From Ulota crispa (Eukaryota > Streptophyta > Bryopsida > Orthotrichales > Orthotrichaceae), in assembly GCA_963920765.1 (NCBI GenBank), contig OY987248.1, positions 4,870,539-4,934,538 of the forward strand: a DNA stretch of 64,000 nucleotides, written 5' to 3'. A model generated the notes under the pieces. That model worked only from the letters and a program-made list of their open reading frames with translations, had not been told where the DNA came from and made no database searches. How positions within the stretch are numbered: the first letter of the stretch is position 1; every line of letters starts with the position of its first letter. Shown here piece by piece: positions 1 to 11,166 of this stretch. Made by a program: the position numbers and the translations under genes.

Positions 1-360
1 TCAAGGTCTCGAAAAATTCAAGATTTTTTTTTATAGGGTTAGCCTTTCAACAAGCTATCATAGAACATAATTTTTGTGGAAAAATATATTGTAGATTGTT
101 TTGTATTAAAGGGCAAAATTGTAGCTCATAGGATCCCTATCAACGACTCTAGAGTAACTTTGAAACTACTTAAATGTGTTCCTACAATGGCACTTGATGG
201 TCCCAATCCCAACCATCTCATTTAGCAGCTCAGCAATTGACATGCAGCAAGATTTGCTTGTGCAAGGAGTGTTCATTGCTCCAGTAGGGGTTCAAGAGTG
301 TGCGGTGAAAGCATCAAATATAGGATGCGGAATTGGGGAGAGATTGGGAATGGGTATGTC
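1..360 (+). repeat. Dispersed repeat R, copy 1 (runs off the window start)
   Basis: This stretch resembles 48405-49033 along most of its length; shared phrases include gcctttcaacaagctatca and gatttgcttgtgcaag. The copy here has no insertion near position 145, whereas the second copy carries a 256-bp element at the matching place. No protein similarity was recognised, and the short open frame at 176-364 is not credible as a gene. The repeat probably continues upstream of the window, so its class is unknown. Confidence 0.75.
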
Positions 361-2775
361 TTAGACCAATTAGCACCCTAGAATGCACGCTAGTAAAGCA
401 AAAAGTTCCTAAAATTGGAATGAACGAATAATTTGAGCACTTTCATCGAGTAAATTTACTAATATAAACTATTTTCATCCAAAATTTGACAAACTGGGTG
501 TTTGGGTAAAGAGGAAGGTGGCAATTTCATCCACTTTTACACAAGAAATTCCTAGTTTATTGGTCGCCAAAGGCAATCGAAGATAAGATTTAGGCAAAAA
601 TTTGCCAAAAAAAAAAAAACTCTGCCTCACACCACCCCAATCTGTCTCCAAAAGAAAAAGTGCGAGATTTTACGGGCGAGGTTTTAGCAACAAGCTTTGC
701 TATCTTCATATATCCTTGGTAGTGAGTTCTTTATTTGTGTTGTGCAAGTTTTAGGTATGCAGGTTTTAGGTATGCATACACCACCATCTTTGGTTCGTAC
801 GTAGCATTTCTGTACCTCCAAACATATATTTTCACATTCCACAACAAGGTCAAAACAGTACACAATTCATTTGAAAGTAGTTTAGGGTTGTCTCCATCTT
901 GTATAGTACCCTAAAGAAAGAGTACACAAGTCCCTCCTATAGGATTCAAAGAAGTTTGTAATGTAAATAAATTAGTTTTTGGCAAAATAAATATATCATC
1001 ATGTTTTAAGGTACAAACTTAATCACAATGTATGAGTCAAATAACAAAAACTAATTTTCATAAAGAAATATATATTTTACTAAATTTGGTCAATATCACC
1101 TTAAAATTAAAATCTTTATAGAAAAGGTTTTGAATTTTTTTGGAAATGTTCGTTTGAAACAAAGATGTACATATGGATGTCTCCTACATATCCATGCAAC
1201 CAAATCTCAGAAATTCATCACCAATGTTTTCTAATCTATTTTCTTGTAAAACCATGATTTTGACACAAAACAATTTACCAAAAATAGAAATTTGGTTTTT
1301 AGTAGCTAAAATTTGGTATGCTTGATCATGATTGCACAAGGTTCACATACAAAAAATCTGAGGATAAAAAGCCAATTATGTTCTTTCTTATACCAACTTT
1401 TATGGATGCCATGAGAGAGATTTATGTACTCTTTCTTTTGGGTATTGTACATTGGAACCAAAATCTTTGCAAGCAATAGGGTGAGAAACTTTGGATGCAA
1501 TAGGAGTTGGTTGATGGGAATGATTTGGGTTAATACCAGGGCATCTGTTGGCTCCTTTGATGTCCATCATCTTTTGTAATGTCATGGGCTTGCTTGCCAT
1601 TGGTGATGTCCCCAACTCTCCCAACATCAAAGGTACATTACAAACTATACCTTTTGCTACCAACTCTCCTAACAACAAAGATAAATTATAAACTATACCC
1701 TTCTCTTCTGCTTTTTTATAGAGTCTAACCTTTGTGCTGTTATTGTCATTTCAACCCTCAAACATCCAAAGGCTTGCAAGGCCAGATGACTAGCAGTTTG
1801 AGGGTTAATCATTTTATCATATGTAGAAGTGTGATTTTCTAGAAGAGGCAAAGGTGTATAGGAGAGAGACTATATTGCATACAAAAGCCAAGTTTGTACA
1901 GATTAACAATGAGTTTTCCAAAATGAAGAGGTTGTAAATCACTACAATAGATAATCCCATTTTCATTAATAGTTGTAGATGTTTAGCATAAGCCATGCTT
2001 ACATCACTTGCTAATACAAGCCCAAAAATAAGTTGGTAGATGTTGGTACAAGGAGTTAGTATAAGAGATTGGACATACTTGAATATGATGACTCCTTTAA
2101 GAAAAAGTAATTTTGTACTTGCCACCATTGGTAACTATTAATTTTGCCATGTGTTGCTTAATTTGGTTTTTTAACTTGATGTTTTACCTTCCTAGAATTA
2201 GTTTTGTTCTTTTGTTGACAAAGCATAGTTGAAATAATAATTTTCTCTTTGATTCAATTTGTTTCAATGTATGACGTTCAAGGAAAATCAGTTTATTTCT
2301 AATTTTGTTGTAACTTGATTTCTTGTGTAGGGTTTCACCTTACCTTACTATCACCCTCAACTTCTAATGTTGTTTTTTGCTATTGAATCACAATAATAGG
2401 GTGCGCATTTCTTTTAGGCTTGAGAGGCTTCACTTCACTCCTATTTCTAGCCGTTTCTCTTGCACAACACCTCCCAAAGCACAAGCAGAGGTTATTGGTT
2501 TGGGTATTGCCAATGGACCTTATAACCAAAAATCATTCCCCTTCCACTTCTACAATTGCTAATTTACAAGTTTTGGTTTTAGGATTTCCTATTGAGACTC
2601 GAGGGGATTTTGGGTTTTGTATTGATGTTTGGGGGGGGGGGGTTTAAGGTTTCCTACTAAAGCTTGGGGGATAATGTTTAGTATTCTGCATTGAACTCCA
2701 CAATTGCTAATTCCTAGGTTTTAAGATTTTTTGCTGAGACCTAGAGGGTGTTTCATAGTTTTGTTGGATTGGTGC
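361..2775. other. AT-rich spacer without a recognised gene
   Basis: No exon with recognisable protein similarity was seen on either strand. At 1752-1810 there is a small hairpin whose arms read caaccctcaaac and gtttgagggttaa. A run of G (about 12 bases) lies near 2632-2642. Short open frames here look random. Confidence 0.5.
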
Positions 2776-2779
2776 TTAA

Positions 2780-3708
2780 CCCCTAAAGGACCACGCCCTT
2801 TTTTCTATGAAACGCACTAAAAATTGCCACTTCTAGGAGGTTTAGTAAAGAGAGATTTTATGGTTTGTTTTTGGGAAATCCAACCATAGGATCTTGCCCT
2901 AAACTAGAAGAGGTACTTGTGGAAAAAAAATCGGCTCATTCCAAATGGAGAGGAGTGAGATATTTATGTTTAAAGTAAAAAAAGGTTTTTTCCATGTTGC
3001 TCAAAAATTTCAAAAGACTTTGACTAATCCTATAACAAAAAAATAGCTCTACCCAAAGTTGCGCTTTTGTTTTTCCATGTAGAAGATCAAGTTGGGTATG
3101 CATGGGAGAATTTTCAAATCAATTAGAACTGTACAACCCATGGGAAAAATCAATAAGTAAAAAGAAATAGAGAATGATTCAAAACACTAAATTGTTAAGA
3201 ATTTCATTATTGAAATGAAAAATGCAAATCCCAATGGTTATAATGTTGTGATAAACAATCTGCTTCCTTTGGTTTAATTTTTGTTCCAAAATACTGAAAA
3301 TTGAGTAAACTAAAGGATTTCAAAGTTTATTTTAGAGTAGATAATCCATAACTGCCCGCAAACAAAAACTCCTTGTAACTTTTGTGTCATTGATTGAAAA
3401 TGAATGATTCAAAGCTTCTCACCTCTAAAAAAATCTAAAGGAACCAATTTCAAATCTTAATTTTAAAAAAATGTAAATTTTAAAAAAGTTTTTGGGCTGC
3501 CCGGGCGGGCACTCCTCTCCAAATTCTCATAAATTAATGCATAACTTCTTCATCAAATGTTGGAATGAAGAAAAAATTAGATGCACACATAGATCTTTGA
3601 ATTCCCCACCTTCAATAAAAGTTTCAAAAAATCACACAAAATAGTTTAGCCATAGGTACATACCCGAAGTCCAACCTATACCTTGAAGGGACAATGGTCC
3701 TTTAGGGG
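2780..3708 (+). mobile_element. piggyBac-like non-autonomous element, 929 bp, copy P1
   Basis: The element begins CCCCTAAAGGACC, ends GGTCCTTTAGGGG and is flanked by TTAA on both sides (2776-2779 and 3709-3712). TTAA target sites with termini starting CCC are the hallmark of the piggyBac superfamily. A second copy of nearly identical length lies in the opposite orientation at 55698-56624, and a partial third at 4032-4925. There is no transposase-like reading frame, so it would move only with enzyme supplied elsewhere. The superfamily call rests on ends and target site alone. Confidence 0.75.
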
Positions 3709-3714
3709 TTAAAA

Positions 3715-4015
3715 AAGCAAATTAAGATTTTCTTTGCATTTGGGTGCCTAGAAAAGTAGCTTAAGATTTTTTTTGGATTGGACGCCTAGAAGGGCAATTT
3801 AAGATTTGTTGCTATAGAACTGGGTGCCTAAAAGGGCAATTTGAGATTGGGTGCCTAAAAAGGCAATTTAAGATTTCCCTAAGGAAGGTGCTCTTTAGTT
3901 TTGTTTTGGATAGTTTTTTAAGATTGAGGTATTGTTTCCTTCAAGGAGGTGCTATTTAGTTTAGTAGTTTAGTTTTGGATAGTTTTTTAGATTGAGGTGC
4001 TATCTTGTTTAGTTT
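3715..4015 (+). repeat. Imperfect short tandem repeats
   Basis: Two neighbouring degenerate arrays. At 3740-3880 the phrase gggtgcctaaaagggcaatt followed by taagatt recurs about four or five times at 30-60 bp spacing. At 3890-4010 a phrase around ttttggatagttttttaga recurs about three times. The array lies directly between two piggyBac-like elements. No coding potential is apparent. Confidence 0.6.
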
Positions 4016-4031
4016 TGGTTTTTTGGATTAA

Positions 4032-4925
4032 TCCCTAATGGTCCAAGCCCTTTTTTCTGTGAAAGTCATTGAAAACTGCTTGTTTTGGGGGAATGAGTAG
4101 AAAAGTAGGAAAAAGGCTTTTTTTGGAAATCCAACTGTGAGATCTTGCTCTAGACTATGGAAGGTACTTGTGGAAAAAAATTCAGCTCATTCTAGATGTA
4201 GAGGAGTAAAATATAACATCTAAAGTGAAAATACAAGTTTTTTTCCTGTTGCCCAAATTTTTTAGAAGCATTTGACAGCTCCTATATCAAAAAATTGTTG
4301 TACACAAAGTTGAGGTTTATTTTTACCATGTAGAAAACCAAATTAGGTAAATGTGGGAGACTTTCAAATGAATTGGAGGTTTGAATCATACTTCATAAAA
4401 TCTTGCAATCATGGCATAAGGTCATGAAATTTGCATATACACTAGGCAAAATTGGAGGATTTATGTAAAATCCAAAAATCTAAGTCACTTTGATCCTTAT
4501 GGCAAAAATTGAGGAATCTTAGTCTACTACAACTGGAAAAAAAGAAAGTAAGAAAAAAACACACAAACCACTCAAAAAATTAAAGCACCAAATTTTACAA
4601 GGGGCAAAACAAAAGGAGGTTTGGAAATCCCTCCCAGATGGGTACCTTCCACTCCACTCCCCTTTTTCCAAGTGTCCACACCTTGTGCCCACAAGGACTG
4701 ATCCTTTTTGGAGTCAACACCCACTTACAAAGAAGAGGCCTTGCCCAAAATGCCCCTTCTTGCCTAGTTTTAGAAAATTCTTGACAACCTCTTCATCAAA
4801 TATTGGAATGAAGAAAGAAAGAAATACCCGAGTAGGTCTTGGAATTTCCCACCTTCAATAAAAGTTTCTAAAAATCACAAAAACTAGTTAAGCTAAAGCT
4901 ACATGCCCAAAATCCATTTGTACCA
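4032..4925 (+). mobile_element. piggyBac-like element, copy P3, right end lost
   Basis: This follows TTAA at 4028-4031 and starts tccctaatggtccaagcc, a diverged version of the P1 left end. Its internal sequence tracks P1 (for example the stretch around cttcatcaaatattggaatg). The match stops near 4925, where a 21-bp minisatellite begins, so the right terminal repeat is missing. It looks older and more diverged than P1 and P2. Confidence 0.6.
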
Positions 4926-5200
4926 TCGCTAAACCCAATTGTTCCCCCGCAAAATCCAATTGTCCTGTCGCAAAATCCAATCGTCCCCTCACAAAATCAA
5001 ATTGTCTCCTTACGACATCCAATTCTCTCCTCATGAAATCCAATTGTCCCCTCATGAAATCCAATTGTCCCTTCATGAAATCCAATTGTTCCCTCGCAAA
5101 ATCCAACCATCCCCTTCCAAAATCCAATTGTCCCCTCATGAAATCCAATTGTTCCCTTGCAAAATCCAATTGTCCCCTGGCGGGAGAATCCATTTGTTCC
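4915..5200. repeat. 21-bp minisatellite, about 13 copies
   Basis: The unit reads approximately aaatccaattgtcccctcat and repeats about 13 times with point differences. Because the period is a multiple of three and stops are absent, both strands stay open: the minus strand gives a heptad-like QLDFMRG repeat within a 144-codon frame (5322 to 4888), and the plus strand gives KSNCPLM repeats. Nothing outside the repeat resembles a known protein, and no splice or promoter signal supports expression. I treat it as non-coding, starting exactly where element P3 loses its right end. Confidence 0.8.
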
Positions 5201-5339
5201 TTTGCGAGAGCAACCAAAGGTAGACAGTCAGGGACATGGGAATACAAAGATAAAGTAGGTTGATATGAAATTGGATTAACAAATGAGGAACAAAGAACAA
5301 AAGAGGTGAGTGATGGCTCCAAAAGATGTGTTGTTGAGT

Positions 5340-6790
5340 CTAAAGAACTCTTTAGTCTTAACTTCCATATATACTCTAATCTAAAGTAAAAGAAATATAA
5401 AACAAAAAATACTCTAAAGACTAAAGTAAAATAATTTAGAAGGTTCTAAAAGTAATATTCCTAACAAGTTGCTTTAGTTCCACAAGGAGGAGTGTTCATA
5501 CGCAAGGGTGTTAGCCTAACAAATTGCCGCTGCACATTCATTAATTTGTCATTAGTCACCCTTGATAGGCCGTGTACTCTAAGTGAGATTCTTCTGGGTT
5601 ATTGTAGGGGAATTTTGCATGGAATTACAAACAATATAGGATAACCTTAAAATGACATACCTGACAATTCATCGATGTGCTTGCTCATAGAGCATAAGCG
5701 TTTCATGTTGCAGCAAAGAAAATACCTTGGGATATCCATCATCGCATTTCTTTCTGTTTGAGCAGAAGAAGCAGATGACTCTGACAAAGCGCGCAAGCGA
5801 GGGTTTTGCTTCTGCAACATTTTTGTAGTGATTGCAAGCAATTATGATAGTTTGGACACACACTAATAAGATGTTGGACACATGCTCTTAGAGCAAGAAG
5901 AAGAGGGACATAGCACCAAGGGCCTTGATCAAAGCAGTGTTAATTAAGGTAGGTCCGACAAAGGAATTAAACGTCCATCCGAAGGTGATTAGGTATTTGT
6001 TTTTAATTTTGGTGGTGGCAAATCCGGCTTTCAATCATTTCCAAAAGTTTGAACTCCTCAACAAGCAATGTTCTTTTGTAAGATCGTTATTTGTAGTGTT
6101 TTCTAAACAACTCAAAGTGTGGTTTGAATTGTGACAAATCAATTTTGCAGTGTATGTTGTTGTTCCATTCAAAATTGAGTAGGAGTCACTTTCTTTGACA
6201 CATGCTAAATCATTTTGTGCTTTTGATCCAAATTTTAGCAATGTTAAAAACTGGACATCACATTTTAGCAATTTTTCCCCTAAATGAAGATAGACTCTAT
6301 CTTCATGAGAACTTACATTGGTTAGTTTCAAACTGGTTGTTCTCAACTCTTCAAAGTACATAGTGGTTTAAGTTGTGTTGCAAGTACTTGAATTAGCAAG
6401 AATTAATTTATTGCTTTTCTTTCTATCAAACTATATACAAGTTCAGAAACTTAGCTCATTGTTAGTTGTCTCTAGCCATTAAATATAGTATTATTGATTG
6501 AGAGTGAGGTGGCTATAGATGGTGTAGGGCAACGATTGTGCTTTGTTTGCTCAGTCAATACTAGCGGCTGAGAAGTTTTGATCATTATTATGTGTTGCTT
6601 CTACACTTCGGAAGTTAAGAATGTTTAATTATTGGATTATTGCAGCTATTTAGAAATAAAATTAAAAATAATATTCAAAATAGATTGGCAACGCCTAAGA
6701 AATAACAACTCTAGAGTAATGTTAACGTAGATTTGGTACTAGTAATGTTTGTTTGTGGTTACAATTTATCTTCCACTATATTACTTGAAC
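5340..6790. other. Spacer without a recognised gene
   Basis: No protein similarity was recognised. The region may have held the first exon of the decayed FKBP gene that follows, but no convincing trace of its amino terminus was found. Open frames such as 6361 to 6035 on the minus strand look random. Confidence 0.4.
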
Positions 6791-6794
6791 AAAT

Positions 6795-9700
6795 GAGGGA
6801 GTGGTGGTTGAGTCATCACAATCTGATTTTGGAGGTCTGCCCATCTCAATCAAACTCTTTGCACCAACTCTCCACTTTTTTGAAGGGCTATTCAGAGAAC
6901 TAGTACTTTTCTCTTACTATTAGGCTTCCAAGCTCCCTAGGGCTAAAAGACTAGCAAAATGTATTTGCATATACTATGCTAATTCCTCATTTTTAGTTGG
7001 TGTCAATGGCTAGAGTGTTTACTATCTTTATGAAGAAAACGACTTTCATTTTGTAATATCCATGTAAATGTGTTCTTGTTCTTCAAAGAAACTGCCTTTT
7101 GGTGGACTTTGACTGTCTTATCATAAATATGTGAAGAGAAACTTGCTTATTTGGAACTAAAAATCTATCACGCAACTATTGCAGGGAAGGAAACTCCTCT
7201 TAGACTTGTTCTAGGAAAAAGCAAAATGATTGCTAGATGGGAGGAAGGCATTACTACCATGACAAAGAGTGAAGTAGCCATGGTAACATCTCATTAACTT
7301 CTTCTCTTAGAGTGCTGATTTTGTGTTGTATATTTTTCGCAAGTCAGTTTTGAGCTTTAGGTTTAGGTGAAAAAGACATTTCAACTAGTAGTACCACTTA
7401 GGTGCTCTCATGCTCTTCAATTTTTTGCCTCACATGCACTAATTAGAACATGTGTATGTGAAAGTTGTGCCTTCTTGCAATCAAATTGAGGGTTGAGATG
7501 CATGATTTTTTTGCGGTGAACATCGCTTAAATGCTAAATAATTTTTTTACGGTTTGCACTTGCAGTTGAAGGTTCAACTTGAGCTTCATTATGGTGATCC
7601 GGCATGTCTTGTTAGTATTAGTGCCCAAGATCTTACCAATTTTTGACAAGCTTCTTTATGAAGTGGAATTGTTCAACTTTTGCAAAGCAAAGGTACTTAT
7701 AGCTCCATGCATTGAGAAACGTTTAGATATCTTGTCCTTAGTTATATGCTGCACAATGGGTTGCATTCCTTTAGTTCTTAGTGATTTGTCTAATTTACCT
7801 TTCATCTTCATTTGCTGGTGCTTGTGCAAAGTATTACGGAGGACCTTGCTGTCAAAAGTGGTATGCATCACCTATTTGTTATCAACTCACACTAATATAA
7901 TTTTTCATATGTTTTAGAATCCTAGAGTGAATGGCACGAGCCAAGGCAATACCTATATTTGCATGGTCTTTGGTACACATATAATCCAAAAATCTTTTAG
8001 ATTGATTTTTCTCCAATGACGATTTCTTGATGGTCAAATGGCAAAAGTAGCATGAACATTTCTTCTTTTCATTTCATGTATTTTTTGCTGACAGTATTGG
8101 TGCAAGTCTTGGAAAGAGGGTGAGGGCTAGGAAACTGCACAACCTCTATATGAGGTGAAATTTTGGCAAGTGACTCAAACTTGTTGATTAAGTCACATGT
8201 ACTGTCTAATGTAAGCCAATGATGTCTAATCATACTTTAGTAGTTTTTTTTAAATATTGCAAAAGTACATCCTTCATCTAATTATGTCTACTCTTGTGTC
8301 TACTACAACAGATTGTGAGGATTGTTGAAAAGCAAAGTAATAGTATGCCTATAAATTTTTAGTCTAGAGAAAAATCTTGGTATTGCTAGCTTGTGTTTCA
8401 TTTGTGAGTTTTTTGAACAAGATGATAGGGAAAGCAGTATATGGGACCACATTTTTTTGCATAAAGAGGGTGATCCTTTACATGCTGAATTTGGGAAGGG
8501 ACATAAGAGCCACATTTTATAAAATTGTTCCTAGTTTGTAGAGTGGTATTAGGACTTAGCATGACAAGAAAATTAATTGCTTTGGTTGATGCTAATTGTA
8601 TGTCTTTCAATAAACCAAGCATGAATGCCATTTTTCTACACATTTGTCCCTAAACATATTTACATTAGTCATTGAGTTGAACCACAGAGTCTAATGTTGT
8701 GATTGGGCTTGTCTTTTTGCAGTTGCCAAAAGGCCTTGAGAAGGCAATAGGCACTATGACCAGGAAAGAAAAAAGCTAACGTTCATGTATCAAGTACAAA
8801 TTGTAAGAATACCTCAAATGCACTCAAACTGAACATTCCGCTACAAGTGCCGAAACCAGAATTTGAAGTGGAGTTGGTGCAGCTTATTCAAGTATCTTAA
8901 GTCCAGGTTTGAATCAAGCACATGTTTCTTTCAATGCCATGCCTCTTATGAATTCTAAATTGACAGTTTCCTACATCTTTCCCTTAGTTGTCTCACAGCT
9001 CTTATTTGTAGGCATGAGGTTGTTAGAGATTTATACAAAACCATTTTACTGTTGGAATTTTTTCCCTTGCACAGCGAGAGTATGTTAATCTCTTGCATAG
9101 TAAATTCCCAATATCGTATGCATTTCAATGATGTTGTAGGTGAGGGACATGTTTGGAGATGGAGGCCTAGTGAAGAGATGCTTGCAAGATGGAGTGGATT
9201 GGGTTTCTGTACTCCAATTCTTTCTTGTATCTCTAGTATGCATTAATGAAACATGTAGTTGGAACAGTGCATTCTCAATATCTGGCCAATTGTAACCACT
9301 AGTTATATAAGATATTTTTGAATTGAATCTTTTGAGAATCTATTTAGAATGTGCCAAGCATAACAATGCTGTAGGGCTTAATTAGGAGTAGAAAAATCCT
9401 TCTGAGTAGCTATTGTGTAGCATGGCTTTCAAGATTGATGATGAGTCAATGACACGAGAACATTTGACATTGATGTGTAGTGCCGGTTTGAAGTAGTTGT
9501 GACGTGTAATTTTGTTGTATGGCAGTTTTGACTAGCCTTGAAGTCTTGTTTGGTATTCTCGCCCCTATCCATAAAAGCATAGAGCAAGTAATTGTAGTGT
9601 TCATTTGATTAGTGTTTAATTCAAGCCTTATCCTTCAAGTGCCAAAAGGACTGGAAGCAAGTTTAAGACTGATGCTACCAAGGAGAACTTGCAATGATTG

Positions 9701-9958
9701 ATAATGCCTCCAAATATGCATATGACAAGTTCCCTAGGTAAGGAAAGTTCATTTCCTTGATTTCAATTTACTAATATTTTAATAAGCGTATGGTTATTCA
9801 ATGTGCTTGTGTGGATTACTTTAGCTGTGAAAAGTTTCTCAATTCCTCTCCATAACTGTTACGCGTGTTCTTGTTGGATGTGATGGCCACCAACTATTCT
9901 AGAAGGAGCTTCAATTCAATGGGAAGTGGAATTATTGGACTTTGAGAGTGCTAAGGTA
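6795..9958 (+). pseudogene. PASTICCINO1-like FKBP immunophilin, decayed and 3'-truncated
   Basis: Exon remnants lie in the order of Arabidopsis PASTICCINO1 (FKBP72), a three-FKBP-domain, TPR-containing immunophilin. Domain 1: 6795-6834 (EGVVVESSQSDFGG), 7185-7282 (VLGKSKMIARWEEGITTM), 7564-7692 (ending YEVELFNFCKAK). Domain 2: about 8102-8165 (ETAQPLYEVK), 8722-8782 (LPKGLEKAIGTMTRKEK), 8815-8900 (PEFEVELVQLIQV). Linker and domain 3: 9141-9195 (RDMFGDGGLVKR), 9639-9739 (VPKGLEASLRLMLP, then YAYDKFPR), 9885-9954 (GASIQWEVELLDFESAK). Many remnants keep AG/GT borders. It is broken: an extra T in a T run near 7641 shifts frame, TAG stands where a Trp belongs near 8129, the frame shifts just before that TAG, and a TAA stop interrupts after 8776. 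No TPR or membrane-anchor exons were found before the membralin 3' end. Confidence 0.85.
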
Positions 9959-9959
9959 G

Positions 9960-11160
9960 ACATATAAGGTCTTTAGCTTAGGTTTTGGGCAATAAAAGAT
10001 GCTTTTGCGGCTTCTTTGTTGCACCTATCCTACCATTAGAATGCAATTATAAAACATTCTTGCTATAAATTGCTTGTGTTTAGAAGCAAAAGTAGGGTAG
10101 CAATTTTATGCTCAGCTTGCTAATTGTACTTGAAATAAGAGTTGCCAAAGATTTGGGAGTCTCAGTAGATTGAGCTTGTTACAAGAGACAAACTTCTTAG
10201 GTAGGCTGTATCATTACCTAAATTGCGTAACTAAGATAGAAATACCATAAACAATGGCAGAGTAGACTGTTCTAAAACCAATAATAACTAGTTTTGAAAA
10301 AGATTTTGAAAAGATGCTACTTCCTTGCATTTGATTGGTTCAAACTAGTTTTGGAACAAGGTTCTAGAGGTAGCCGTTTAAGGTGCACCTATGAAACCAG
10401 AATCGATCAAAATCAAGAATCCACATTTATATTGCATAAAATATTCATTCTTAAGTTTTTTTTTTTTTATTCTTCCTTATCCTTGTTTCTCCACAAATTG
10501 AGCTTAATTTCTCACAAATTTCCCCAAGCAAAAGTGGCTCATTTTAACCGTTTATGGTAATTCTACCTTATTATCCAAAAATTTAGAGTAGAAGGCACAA
10601 TTCTTGCACGGATGGCATAGGATTAATTAGAAGCATGCCCAGAAGTATCATCTTTTCTTTTCAACGTGTAATACAAAGACAAAGGACAAATGTGCACAAA
10701 GAGGCAACAGTGCTCTGCCTAGAGTTGCAGCAAAGTGGTCCTCTAAGCTCGACACTACGCTACCAAAATCCAAAAATATTTGCATACAAGCTAAAAAGCT
10801 TTACCCAAGAGCAATTTCACACCAACACTTGTTTGTCTCAACTATATTTTTGTCTTGCAAAAATAGTCCTCAGCTCTTACAAAACTACTCAGCTCCCACA
10901 AGAAACCAGATGTAAACAGCAAGCGATTGTCAACTGCAACAAGAGCTTTGACTTACAAACCCTCACTTCTTCAAAGAATCATATGCAACAAAATGTACAA
11001 AACTATCCCAAATTGACACAGTCAATGAACCCCATTTCACAATCACTTGTATCTCCACACCTTTCCTCAACAGATTTCCGTGTGTGAAGAGGGCAGAAAG
11101 TGCTCATAATCAAAAAAGAGCATCCTATTGTTGTACACAATAACTACTATAAAAAACAAC
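9960..11160. other. Spacer and probable 3' untranslated region of the membralin gene
   Basis: The membralin stop codon is at 11167-11169 on the minus strand, so its 3' UTR should extend leftwards here; a possible minus-strand AATAAA signal (plus TTTATT) lies near 10468. The 150-codon plus-strand frame at 10635-11087 overlaps this UTR in antisense, has no recognisable domain and is probably chance. Confidence 0.45.
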
Positions 11161-11166
11161 CATGTC

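Noticed and set aside
4888-5322. 144-codon minus-strand frame with heptad-like QLDFMRG repeats
   Set aside because: It is explained by a 21-bp minisatellite that leaves both strands open; there is no flanking domain or gene signal.
10635-11087. 150-codon plus-strand frame
   Set aside because: Antisense to the expected membralin 3' UTR, no recognisable domain, Gln/Ser/Thr composition typical of chance frames.
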